Part shown: positions 1 through 5,891 of the stretch, piece by piece
Numbering within the stretch: the stretch's first letter is position 1
How the letters are laid out: the number at the start of each line of letters is the position of its first letter
DNA from: an uncultured Collinsella sp.
GTDB taxonomy: Bacteria; Actinomycetota; Coriobacteriia; Coriobacteriales; Coriobacteriaceae
Length of the DNA: 7,391 bases
Direction of reading: 5' to 3'
Assembly: GCA_902470895.1 (NCBI GenBank)
Contig: CABRID010000099.1
Coordinates: forward strand, 1 to 7,391
Program-made: the position numbers and the translations under genes
The notes under the pieces: model-generated
Databases searched by the model: none
Seen by the model: only the letters and a program-made list of their open reading frames with translations
What the model was told of the DNA's origin: nothing

Positions 1-21
1 GGAGATGTGTATAAGAGACAG
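1..21. other. Nextera/Tn5 adapter remnant (not genomic)
   Basis: Positions 3..21 are exactly the 19-bp Tn5 mosaic end used in Nextera libraries (AGATGTGTATAAGAGACAG). The two G bases before it match the Read 2 (i7-side) adapter, which ends in CTCGG before the mosaic end, and not the Read 1 adapter, which ends in CGTC. The genomic sequence therefore starts at about 22. This is a library artefact and should be trimmed. Confidence 0.97.
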
Positions 22-27
22 CAACAA

Positions 28-67
28 GGCCCCCGAGCAGCTTATTAAACTGCTCGGGGGCCTTTTT
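28..67 (+). terminator. Intrinsic terminator of a convergent gene left of the window
   Basis: A perfect 13-bp GC-rich stem (28..40 paired with 50..62) with a 9-nt loop is followed on the plus strand by TTTTT at 63..67. On the minus strand the sequence after the stem is only TTGTTG, so termination is much stronger for plus-strand transcripts. A gene transcribed rightward should therefore end just left of the contig edge, facing argR. Confidence 0.88.
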
Positions 68-108
68 AGTTTAAAGCGACCTGATGGGCGATCTTTATAC
101 CGGCAGAC

Positions 109-142
109 AAAAAAGGGGTACCGACCAACGTCGATACCCCTT
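109..142 (-). terminator. Intrinsic terminator downstream of argR
   Basis: The stem pairs AAGGGGTA (113..120) with TACCCCTT (135..142). After one mismatch it continues with 4 inner pairs (122..125 with 130..133) and a 4-nt loop. Read on the minus strand it is followed by six T residues (109..114, partly within the stem base). It lies about 50 nt beyond the argR stop codon, so it is the expected end of the argR transcript. With the plus-strand terminator at 28..67 it forms a convergent terminator pair. Confidence 0.85.
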
Positions 143-191
143 ACAAGCCACTATGTCAGCGCGCACAGTACCGAGCGCACGACCCGCACGC

Positions 192-629
192 CTACTTGCG
201 AGAATTGCTCAGCTTATTGATCAGCGCCTCAAGACGCTCGCCGTCCTCGGCCGTCTGGGCAATAACCAAAATCGTATCGTTGCCGGCAAGCGAGCCAAGC
301 ACATCGGGCAGCTCTGCCGCATCAACAGCGGCGGCGATGCCGGAAGCCGTACCAGGCTGAGCCTTGATCATAACCAGATTATCGGTACGCAGAACGCCCG
401 TAACGAGCTCGGAAACCATACGCTGCAGGTGCAGGTCCTCTGCCAGAACATAGATGCCCTCAGGGAGCTTACGCAGCCCCATGTCGGCAATATCGCGAGA
501 GACAGTCGCCTGCGTGCAATCAAAGCCCATAGCGCGGAGCTCATCGACCAGCACGCGCTGCGTGCGGACGTCCTTATTGCGCACAATATCTCTAATGGCA
601 TCCTGGCGCCCATTGCGTTTTTTAGCCAT
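192..629 (-). CDS. argR: Arginine repressor ArgR
   Basis: A transcription factor that senses arginine, normally a hexamer, repressing arginine biosynthesis and often activating catabolism by binding ARG boxes. The 145-residue product has the family layout: an N-terminal winged helix (about 1..70) with the recognition-helix signature ATVSRD at 41..46, and a C-terminal arginine-binding and oligomerisation domain with GTASGIAAAVD at 93..103 and GNDTILV at 116..122. The last motif corresponds to the GDDT arginine-binding loop of E. coli ArgR; its first Asp is Asn117 here and the second, Asp118, is kept. I chose the ATG at 629 because GGAGAGAGGG lies just upstream; an in-frame ATG at 662 would add 11 residues unlike the family. 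The length is normal (about 150). No arginine biosynthesis gene is visible next to it. It probably has its own promoter (680..709) and ends at the terminator at 109..142. Confidence 0.96.
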   Translation of the reverse strand: MAKKRNGRQDAIRDIVRNKDVRTQRVLVDELRAMGFDCTQATVSRDIADMGLRKLPEGIYVLAEDLHLQRMVSELVTGVLRTDNLVMIKAQPGTASGIAAAVDAAELPDVLGSLAGNDTILVIAQTAEDGERLEALINKLSNSRK

Positions 630-662
630 ACAAACCCTCTCTCCAAAAGATGGCGGAGACAA

Positions 663-677
663 TCAATCAGTGATTGA
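663..677. repeat. Short palindrome at the argR promoter
   Basis: TCAATCA (663..669) and TGATTGA (671..677) form a 7-bp inverted repeat around a single base. It sits at the predicted transcription start of argR, about 35 to 48 nt before the ATG, where an operator would block initiation. It contains a TGA half-site but does not fit a full ARG box, so autoregulation by ArgR is only a possibility. Confidence 0.35.
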
Positions 678-679
678 AT

Positions 680-709
680 AGTTTAGCGCTATTTGAAGGC
701 TTTTGTGAA
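680..709 (-). promoter_or_regulatory. Candidate argR promoter
   Basis: Read on the minus strand, a -35 hexamer TTCACA (704..709, five of six to TTGACA) is separated by 18 bp from a -10 hexamer TAAACT (680..685, four of six to TATAAT). Transcription would begin near 673, giving a leader of about 45 nt before the argR ATG. It lies in the 133-nt gap between the glycosyltransferase stop and argR. The assignment is by eye only. Confidence 0.45.
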
Positions 710-717
710 TAAGAACG

Positions 718-755
718 CATTTCGAAACAATTCTATGCAAGTTTGTTTCGAAATG
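718..755. repeat. 13-bp perfect inverted repeat upstream of argR
   Basis: CATTTCGAAACAA (718..730) is repeated in exact inverted form at 743..755 with a 12-nt spacer. Each arm itself contains the 8-bp palindrome TTTCGAAA (720..727 and 746..753), with centres 26 bp apart. The right edge is 8 nt from the glycosyltransferase stop codon and the left edge is just upstream of the predicted argR -35 box. It could be a pair of protein-binding sites or a weak terminator for the glycosyltransferase transcript. The stem is AT-rich and is followed on the minus strand by CGTTCTTATTC rather than a clean T run, so I favour a binding site. Confidence 0.7.
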
Positions 756-762
756 AGCGTCT

Positions 763-1803
763 CTAGGCCGTTTTGGCACCCGTCCGGTTGAGAAAAGCCG
801 CCAAATGCGTGCACATCACGCAACGTGTGGGCCTTGCGCTTGCAATTGGTCCAAACAACAAGCCGAGTCCACGATGGTCATCCTTGAGGGCTGCAACCAT
901 CTGACGGGTTCGAGGCGCCTCGAGCATATCACGCATACGAGCAGAGCGCTCGATTGATGACACCCCATGCGGGCTCAGACACAAATTCTCAATGCAGGCG
1001 ACCAGGCCGGCAAAGTAGAACTTCTGGCTTGCCAGCTTGAGCCGACCACCGCTATCTGCTTCCGAGAGTGAGTCCGCAAGCTCGTCGAGCGCTCGGGTAT
1101 CATCGGATACCTTGGCATACATGGTGGGATCAAAGGCATCTGTAAGCTTAGGTGCCGCCGCGTGGAAACAAGCATCGCCGCATCCGGAGACGCGCTGCGC
1201 CTGCGAGAGTGCGCACGCCATAAACCCAACTGTGCGAAACGTCTTATCGCACAAAAGGCATGCCTCAAACAGCGACCGGCTGAACATCACGCCAGAGGTT
1301 AGAACAACCAGGCCGCCTAAAATCAACTGAGGCAGCCCAGTCACCATAGAAGACTCGTCTTCTATGGCAATAGAGGCAGCATCCAAGACGCGCGAATGAC
1401 GCTCGCGATGCGCATCGTATCGATCGAGCGACACCGAGGGGAGCACAATGTCTGCCGCAGTATCGCACGCGATATCGACCATCTTGGAAAGGGCCTGCGG
1501 AGCAAACCACTCATCGGCGTTCATGGCGATGATTTGAGAGCCGCGCGAGGCATCAAAACCGGCACGAAGACAAGCGCCGCGCTTCGCGTCCTCGACGTCA
1601 ATCAAATCAATATGGATGTCCCTGTCGGCAGCAACTTGAAGCGAATGGCGCACACCGGGCGCAGCATCGCGGCAGACAACGGCAATCTGCAAATCATAGA
1701 GGTCTTGGTTCTGGATACTCTCGAGCGCACGCATCGCATAGCTGGGCGAACCTTCTACCACAAGGATCACCGAAAGTCGCGGATGCGAGCCACGTCGAAC
1801 CAA
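763..1803 (-). CDS. Divergent family 2 (GT-A) glycosyltransferase-like protein
   Basis: Predicted protein of 346 residues. Residues 10..110 resemble the nucleotide-sugar-binding half of family 2 glycosyltransferases: LSVILVVEG at 10..18 in place of the usual SVIIPVYN, SIQNQDLYDLQI at 29..40, and KRGACLRAGFDASRG at 74..88 leading to AMNADEWFAP at 93..102. The last corresponds to the metal-binding DxD region (usually DSDDW), so the first Asp is Asn95 while Asp97 is kept. The usual VDDGSTD loop is also degraded (VCRDAAPG, 43..50). I see no membrane segment or signal peptide, and the C-terminal two thirds are unfamiliar. The start is a TTG at 1801..1803, supported by AGAGGA 9 nt upstream; no ATG gives the intact N-terminal strand. 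It lies 161 nt after truA and 133 nt before argR. The substrate is unknown, and loss of activity is possible. Confidence 0.72.
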   Translation of the reverse strand: MVRRGSHPRLSVILVVEGSPSYAMRALESIQNQDLYDLQIAVVCRDAAPGVRHSLQVAADRDIHIDLIDVEDAKRGACLRAGFDASRGSQIIAMNADEWFAPQALSKMVDIACDTAADIVLPSVSLDRYDAHRERHSRVLDAASIAIEDESSMVTGLPQLILGGLVVLTSGVMFSRSLFEACLLCDKTFRTVGFMACALSQAQRVSGCGDACFHAAAPKLTDAFDPTMYAKVSDDTRALDELADSLSEADSGGRLKLASQKFYFAGLVACIENLCLSPHGVSSIERSARMRDMLEAPRTRQMVAALKDDHRGLGLLFGPIASARPTRCVMCTHLAAFLNRTGAKTA

Positions 1804-1934
1804 ATTATCCGTCCTCTCGACAGCAATGAATCAAACCGTGGTTCATGGTACACCCCGGCAATAAAAGCAATGAGACACCGGTTGCATTGCACGCCAAGAA
1901 CAGATGTTGCACACGCGCAGCCCACAGATGACAG

Positions 1935-1956
1935 GTGTCGACGCACGACACGTCGA
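1935..1956 (-). other. Small overlapping hairpins downstream of truA
   Basis: Two mutually exclusive 6-bp stems can form in the 161-nt gap between truA and the glycosyltransferase gene: GTGTCG/CGACAC (1935..1940 with 1946..1951) and TCGACG/CGTCGA (1938..1943 with 1951..1956). Neither is followed by a T run on the minus strand, so this is not a convincing intrinsic terminator. The remainder of the gap (1804..1934) holds the ribosome binding site of the next gene; I see no clear promoter in it. Confidence 0.3.
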
Positions 1957-1964
1957 GCCCTCCC

Positions 1965-2789
1965 CTAGTCGAGCACGACAAGCTCGGCGGGATCGTAATC
2001 CACGCCCATAAACGTAAGGCCGCAGGCAGGAGCCGTGGGGCCCGCAGCGGTACGGTCGCAAGCATCGATGACCTCGCGCATCCACTCGGGTTCGCGGCGA
2101 TGCATGCCAATCTCGACAAGCGTGCCCACGATCGTGCGGACCATCGAATGCAAAAATGCGTTGCCCTCAATGGTAAACGTCAGGATATCCTCGCCAAAGG
2201 CCACCTCATGGCCAAACTCGGCACGCATCACGCAGCGGTGCGTGGGCTTGCCCACGGCAGACGCCACCTTGCAAAAGCTCTTGAAGTCCTGCTCGCCCAG
2301 CAGCGCGGGACAGGCCGCAGACATGGCCTCGACGTCCAAGGGATAGCGATGCCACCACACGGCACCACGGGACAGCACGGGGCGCGCATCGCGATCGGCA
2401 ATACGGTACGTATACGTACGGGAACGCGCGTCAAAGCGTGCAGAAAAGCCCTTACGGGCCCTGTAGACCTCGTTTATGGCGATATCTTTAGGCAGCAGGG
2501 CATCCATAGCCCGCAGCCACCTACGGCGCGTAAGGGCGAGCTCAGCGTCCGTTACGGGCACGCTGATGTACTGAGCCACGGCATGCACGCCGGCATCGGT
2601 ACGACCTGCGCACGTCAGATCGATCGGACGGCGAAGCAGCGTCTCGATGGCTCGACGCAGCTCACCCGCAACCGTCGTCTGTCCCGGCTGCTCGGCAAAG
2701 CCGCTATAGGACGAGCCATCGTAGGCCACGCGGAAAACGAGCGTGGCGTCAAGCTCGGGGGTCAAATTGAAATCAGACGGCGCAGTCAT
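1965..2789 (-). CDS. truA: tRNA pseudouridine synthase A (TruA)
   Basis: Isomerises uridines at positions 38 to 40 of the tRNA anticodon stem-loop to pseudouridine. The product is 274 residues, close to the usual 245 to 270. The catalytic motif GRTDAGVHA is at 62..70, with the nucleophile Asp65. The N-terminal strand (FRVAYDGSSYSGF, 19..31) and the late motif HSMVRTIVGTLVEIG are typical of the family. I chose the ATG at 2787..2789 because GGGAG lies 5 to 6 nt upstream; a TTG at 2804 would add five residues without a good ribosome binding site. The gene follows rplQ, as in many bacteria, but a strong terminator lies about 35 nt before its start. Its expression must therefore come from readthrough or from a promoter I cannot recognise. 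The first residues (MTAPSDFNLTPE) are a short nonconserved extension. Confidence 0.97.
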   Translation of the reverse strand: MTAPSDFNLTPELDATLVFRVAYDGSSYSGFAEQPGQTTVAGELRRAIETLLRRPIDLTCAGRTDAGVHAVAQYISVPVTDAELALTRRRWLRAMDALLPKDIAINEVYRARKGFSARFDARSRTYTYRIADRDARPVLSRGAVWWHRYPLDVEAMSAACPALLGEQDFKSFCKVASAVGKPTHRCVMRAEFGHEVAFGEDILTFTIEGNAFLHSMVRTIVGTLVEIGMHRREPEWMREVIDACDRTAAGPTAPACGLTFMGVDYDPAELVVLD

Positions 2790-2824
2790 GGGCGCTCCCA
2801 ACAAACAAGTAACGGTATCGCGAC

Positions 2825-2855
2825 AAAAAAAGAGGGGTACGCGAACGTACCCCTC
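2825..2855 (-). terminator. Intrinsic terminator of the alpha operon (after rplQ)
   Basis: A perfect 10-bp stem (2846..2855 with 2832..2841) closed by a TTCG tetraloop on the minus strand is followed by seven T residues (2831 down to 2825). This is a textbook rho-independent terminator, 26 nt after the rplQ stop. It shares the GGGGTA/TACCCC core with the argR terminator at 109..142. It lies between rplQ and truA and should separate them into different transcripts, at least in part. Confidence 0.93.
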
Positions 2856-2881
2856 GAATATAGCCTATGCAGACGGAAAGT

Positions 2882-3349
2882 CTACTCAGCGGTCTCCTCA
2901 GCAGGAGCCTCCTCGACAGCCTCGACCTTCTTGGGAGCAGCGGCCTTCTTGGGGGCCGGAGCAGCCTTCTTGGCCTTAGGCGTGCAAGGCTCGGTGACGA
3001 GCTCCATGATAACGATGGGAGCGTTGTCGCCCTTGCGGTTGCCGAGCTTCATGATGCGGGTATAACCGCCGTTGCGGTCCTGCCACATGCCCTGGGCAGC
3101 CTTGTCGAAGATCTCGGCAACGAGCTGCTTATCGCCGAGCTTGGCGATAGCCAGACGACGAGAGTGCAGGTCGCCCTTCTTGGCCCAAGTGATGATCGGG
3201 TCGACGACCGAACGCAGCGCCTTAGCGCGGGTCTCGGTGGTCTTGATGCGGTCGTTCTCGAAGAGGGCCTTAGCAAGGCTCTTCTTCATGGCCTTGGTGT
3301 GGCTCGCATCGGTGCCGAGCTTCAGGCCCTTCTTAACGTTGTGACGCAT
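2882..3349 (-). CDS. rplQ: 50S ribosomal protein L17
   Basis: Large-subunit protein near the peptide exit tunnel. The family core fills residues 1..123: MRHNVKKGLKLGTDASH at the N terminus, the TTETRAKALRSVVDPIITWAKKGD stretch in two parts at 37..60, and GGYTRIMKLGNRKGDNAPIVIMEL at about 94..117. Residues 124..155 are a low-complexity tail, first Lys/Ala/Pro rich (AKKAAPAPKKAAAPKK, 126..141) and then acidic (VEAVEEAPAEETAE, 142..155). Such tails are common in actinobacterial L17 and make it longer than the 117 to 127 residues of E. coli and Bacillus. The start ATG has GAGGAG about 10 nt upstream. It is the last gene of the alpha operon, 30 nt after rpoA, followed by a strong terminator. Confidence 0.98.
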   Translation of the reverse strand: MRHNVKKGLKLGTDASHTKAMKKSLAKALFENDRIKTTETRAKALRSVVDPIITWAKKGDLHSRRLAIAKLGDKQLVAEIFDKAAQGMWQDRNGGYTRIMKLGNRKGDNAPIVIMELVTEPCTPKAKKAAPAPKKAAAPKKVEAVEEAPAEETAE

Positions 3350-3379
3350 GGTCTAGTTTCTCCTCAAATATGCGAAGCA

Positions 3380-4321
3380 TTAAGCCTTCAGGCTCAGGCC
3401 CATGGACTCAAGCTTGTCCTTCACTTCCTCGATCGACTTAACACCGAAGTTACGGATGTTGAGCAGATCGTTCTCCGAGAACTCAACGAGCTGACGGACC
3501 GAGTGAATGCTGGCGCGCTTAAGGCAGTTGTAGGAACGGACGGAAAGGTCCAGATCCTCGATCTGCTTGTCCAACTCAGCGTTGTCGTTGGTGACCTCGG
3601 GAGCGAAGATCGAAGCCTCCTCCTCGACCTCGGGGGTCTCGGCAAGGTTCATAAAGGCGGCCATATGCTGGTTGATGATATTGGCAGCCTGGACCACGGC
3701 GTCGCGCGGGGCGATGGAGCCGTTGGTCTCGATCTCGAGGACAAGGCGGTCGTAGTCGGTGTGCTGACCGACACGGCAAGCCTCAACGAGCTTGGCGCAA
3801 CGGGAAACCGGCGAGTACAGCGAGTCGACGTGGATCACACCGATGGGATCGTTGTCGCGCTTGTTGGCCTCGCCAGAAACATAGCCGCGGCCATAGCCGA
3901 TGCGCATGCTCATGGTGAGATGGCCACCCTCGGTGAGCGTAGCGATGTGCTGCTCGGGGTTGACCAGCTCAAACTCGGACGGAATAAAGAAGTCCGCACC
4001 GGTGACCTCGCAGGGGCCGTCAACCGAAATGGTGGCGGTCGCCTCGTCGGTCGTGCCGAGAGCCCTGAAGACAAGACCCTTGACATTCAGGACGATATCG
4101 GTGACATCCTCGACCATGTTAGGGATGGTCATGAACTCGTGCTGCGCACCATCGATCTGAATAGCCTCGACGGCGGCACCCTCGAGCGAGGACAGAAGAA
4201 CGCGACGAAGGGAGTTACCCAGCGTATCGCCGTAGCCACGCTCGAGCGGCTCGACGGAGACACGAGCAGACGTCTCGTTGATCTCTTCGACCTGAACCTG
4301 AGGCCTAATGAATTCTGACAT
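3380..4321 (-). CDS. rpoA: DNA-directed RNA polymerase subunit alpha
   Basis: Alpha dimerises to nucleate RNA polymerase assembly and contacts UP elements and activators through its C-terminal domain. The product is 313 residues, full length. The N-terminal domain (about 1..228) carries the dimerisation and assembly signature YGDTLGNSLRRVLLSSLEG (30..48) and GYGRGYVSGEANKRD (142..156). A Glu-rich linker (229..252) follows, then the C-terminal domain (253..313) with VRSYNCLKRA (261..270) and NIRNFGVKSIEEVK (288..301). Arg262 and Asn265 match the DNA-binding Arg265 and Asn268 of E. coli, so UP-element recognition should be retained. The start ATG is preceded by an excellent GGAGG, 8 nt away. 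It lies 32 nt after rpsD and 30 nt before rplQ in the alpha operon. Confidence 0.99.
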   Translation of the reverse strand: MSEFIRPQVQVEEINETSARVSVEPLERGYGDTLGNSLRRVLLSSLEGAAVEAIQIDGAQHEFMTIPNMVEDVTDIVLNVKGLVFRALGTTDEATATISVDGPCEVTGADFFIPSEFELVNPEQHIATLTEGGHLTMSMRIGYGRGYVSGEANKRDNDPIGVIHVDSLYSPVSRCAKLVEACRVGQHTDYDRLVLEIETNGSIAPRDAVVQAANIINQHMAAFMNLAETPEVEEEASIFAPEVTNDNAELDKQIEDLDLSVRSYNCLKRASIHSVRQLVEFSENDLLNIRNFGVKSIEEVKDKLESMGLSLKA

Positions 4322-4353
4322 GTATTACCTCCAGCCTCAGCAGCCCGGATGGA

Positions 4354-4950
4354 CTACTTAGAGTAGAGCTCGACGATGAGCTGCTCGTTGATATCACCGC
4401 TGATCTGCTCACGCGTCGGCAGAGCGAGCACGTTACCAGACAGCTTCTCGATATCGACCTCGAGCCAGCCAGGGACCTCAAAGCGCTCGGAGGAAATCAG
4501 GGCCTCCTTGATGGGGAGGAGGTCACGGAACTTCTCGCCGACAGCGACGACGTCGCCGGCCTTGACGCGGTAGGACGGGATGTCCACGCGCTTGCCGTTC
4601 ACGGTGAAGTGACCGTGACGGACGGACTGACGAGCCTCTTTGCGGGTGCGGGCGAAGCCAAGACGGAAGACGACGTTGTCGAGGCGAGACTCAAGGATGA
4701 TCATGAGGTTCTCACCGGTGACGCCGTTCATCTTGCGGGCCTTGTTGAAGTAGCCGTGGAACTGCTTCTCCAGAACGCCATAGATGAACTTGACCTTCTG
4801 CTTCTCGCGCAGCTGCATGCCGTACTCAGATTCCTTGCGACGGCGCTTGGGCTGACGGATAGATTCCTTCTTGCTGCTGTAACCGAGCTCAGCGGGATCG
4901 ATCCCGAGCTGACGGCAGCGCTTAAGAACAGGAGTCCTGTCGATTGCCAT
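4354..4950 (-). CDS. rpsD: 30S ribosomal protein S4
   Basis: Primary assembly protein that binds the 5' domain of 16S rRNA; in some bacteria it also represses its own operon. The product has 198 residues. The N-terminal region begins MAIDRTPVLKRCRQLGID, and the S4 RNA-binding domain spans about 89..150 (RLDNVVFRLGFARTRKEARQ, then HGHFTVNGKRVDIPSYRVK). The C-terminal GDINEQLIVELYSK is typical. There is one cysteine (Cys12), so this is the zinc-free (C-minus) form rather than the four-cysteine form. The start ATG has AAAGGA upstream. It sits within the rpsM-rpsK-rpsD-rpoA-rplQ cluster, as in E. coli and unlike Bacillus subtilis, where rpsD is separate. The gap to rpsK is 19 nt. Confidence 0.98.
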   Translation of the reverse strand: MAIDRTPVLKRCRQLGIDPAELGYSSKKESIRQPKRRRKESEYGMQLREKQKVKFIYGVLEKQFHGYFNKARKMNGVTGENLMIILESRLDNVVFRLGFARTRKEARQSVRHGHFTVNGKRVDIPSYRVKAGDVVAVGEKFRDLLPIKEALISSERFEVPGWLEVDIEKLSGNVLALPTREQISGDINEQLIVELYSK

Positions 4951-4969
4951 ATTGATACGATCCTTTCAG

Positions 4970-5374
4970 TTACACGCGGCGACGCTTCTTGGGGCGGCAG
5001 CCGTTGTGCGGAATGGGGGTCTTGTCCTGGATGCTCGAGACCTCGAGGCCAGCAGCCTGGAGGGAGCGGATGGCGGTCTCACGACCGGAGCCGGGGCCCT
5101 TGACGAAGACGGAAACCTTCTTCATACCGTGCTCCATGGCCTGCTTGGCAGCAGCCTCGGCAGCCATCTGGGCAGCGAACGGCGTGGACTTACGGGAGCC
5201 CTTGAAGCCCACCTGGCCAGCCGACTTCCAGGAAATGACGTTGCCCTGGGGATCGGTGATCGAAACGATCGTGTTGTTGAACGTAGAACGAATGTGAGCC
5301 TGGCCCACGGAAATGTTCTTACGGTCCGCGCGCTTCAGACGGGCAGCGCGAACGTTCTTCTTAGCAGTAGCCAT
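4970..5374 (-). CDS. rpsK: 30S ribosomal protein S11
   Basis: Small-subunit platform protein binding 16S rRNA near the E site. The 134-residue product matches the family over its length: a basic N terminus (MATAKKNVRAARLKRADRKN), AHIRSTFNNTIVSITDPQGN at 26..45, GFKGSRKSTPFAAQMAAE, the GPGSGRETAIRSLQAAGLEV motif, and the C-terminal DKTPIPHNGCRPKKRRRV. The start ATG is preceded by GGAG 10 nt upstream; that ribosome binding site directly follows the rpsM stop codon. The intergenic gap is 14 nt, which suggests translational coupling. Confidence 0.99.
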   Translation of the reverse strand: MATAKKNVRAARLKRADRKNISVGQAHIRSTFNNTIVSITDPQGNVISWKSAGQVGFKGSRKSTPFAAQMAAEAAAKQAMEHGMKKVSVFVKGPGSGRETAIRSLQAAGLEVSSIQDKTPIPHNGCRPKKRRRV

Positions 5375-5388
5375 CTATCTAGCGCTCC

Positions 5389-5763
5389 TTATTTCTTCTT
5401 CTTAGCACCGATCTGACGCTTCGGGCCCTTGCGGGTACGAGCGTTAGTGTGGGTGCGCTGGCCGCGGACCGGGAGGCCCTTGCGGTGACGAAGGCCGCGG
5501 TTGCAGCCGATGTCCATAAGGCGCTTGACGTTCTGGTTGCGCTCACGGCGGAGGTCGCCCTCAACCATGATCTGGTTCTTATCGATATAATCGCGGATGG
5601 CGTTAACCTCATCCTCGGTGAGGTCCTTAACGCGCGTATCCACGTTAACGTTGCACTCGACGCAAATCTTCGTCGCAGTGGTGCGGCCGATGCCGTAAAT
5701 GTAGGTCAGACCGATCTCAACGCGCTTCTCACGCGGGAGGTCGACACCATTAATACGGGCCAA
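5389..5763 (-). CDS. rpsM: 30S ribosomal protein S13, TTG start
   Basis: Small-subunit head protein contacting the P-site tRNA and forming the bridges to the 50S subunit. The product is 124 residues, the usual length: MARINGVDLPREKRVEIGL at the N terminus, YIYGIGRTTATKI (helix-two-turn-helix region), GLRHRKGLPVRGQRTHTNAR, and a basic tail ending GAKKKK. The initiation codon is TTG at 5761..5763, since residues 2..8 (ARINGVD) align exactly with the family start and there is no in-frame ATG nearby. GGAG lies 6 nt upstream, a good ribosome binding site. TTG is unusual for such a highly expressed protein. The gene begins 14 nt after the rpmJ stop and ends 14 nt before rpsK. Confidence 0.98.
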   Translation of the reverse strand: MARINGVDLPREKRVEIGLTYIYGIGRTTATKICVECNVNVDTRVKDLTEDEVNAIRDYIDKNQIMVEGDLRRERNQNVKRLMDIGCNRGLRHRKGLPVRGQRTHTNARTRKGPKRQIGAKKKK

Positions 5764-5777
5764 CGTAGTCTCCTCTC

Positions 5778-5891
5778 TTAACCCTGACGCTGCTTATGAC
5801 GGGGGTTCTCGCAAATGACGAGGACCTTGCCATGGCGCCTAATGATTTTGCACTTATCGCACATCTTCTTGACCGAAGGACGTACCTTCAT
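5778..5891 (-). CDS. rpmJ: 50S ribosomal protein L36
   Basis: The smallest large-subunit protein, 37 residues, binding domains of 23S rRNA. The complete product starts MKVRPSVKKMCDKCKIIRRH and ends GKVLVICENPRHKQRQG. It is the zinc-binding type: Cys11, Cys14, Cys27 and His33 form the C-x2-C-x12-C-x5-H knuckle. The zinc-free paralogue made under zinc starvation lacks these residues. The ATG is at 5889..5891 with GGAAG 4 nt upstream. It lies between infA and rpsM, its standard place in Gram-positive bacteria and actinobacteria, and is the first gene after a 150-nt structured gap. It could therefore be the first cistron of the alpha operon transcript. Confidence 0.98.
   Translation of the reverse strand: MKVRPSVKKMCDKCKIIRRHGKVLVICENPRHKQRQG

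Noticed and set aside
1..21. Tn5/IS50 mosaic ends at both contig edges taken as a transposon
   Set aside because: The 19-bp ends are adjoined by Illumina Read 2 adapter and index sequence, and there is no transposase gene. They are library adapters, not a mobile element.
192..662. Longer ArgR start at 662
   Set aside because: It would add 11 residues not seen in the family and place the strong GGAGAG ribosome binding site inside the coding sequence.
703..720. ARG box (TGAAT-AAGA-ACGCA) upstream of argR
   Set aside because: The left half-site is perfect but the right half matches only three of five bases, and there is no second box at the usual spacing. Not enough to call.
1935..3065. Plus-strand open frame of 376 codons opposite truA
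   Set aside because: It overlaps truA fully and the terminator before it, has no recognisable domain, and is rich in His/Arg/Gly as expected of antisense translation.
2867..4318. Long plus-strand open frame of 483 codons opposite rplQ and rpoA
   Set aside because: It lies antisense to two unmistakable conserved genes, its protein is Leu/Gly/Asp/Val-rich without any family resemblance, and it crosses the terminator-proximal region and intergenic gap. It is a by-product of codon use in the real genes.
4609..5416. Plus-strand open frames (4609..5103, 4952..5416) opposite rpsD and rpsK
   Set aside because: Both are antisense to conserved ribosomal protein genes and have no recognisable homology or good ribosome binding sites.
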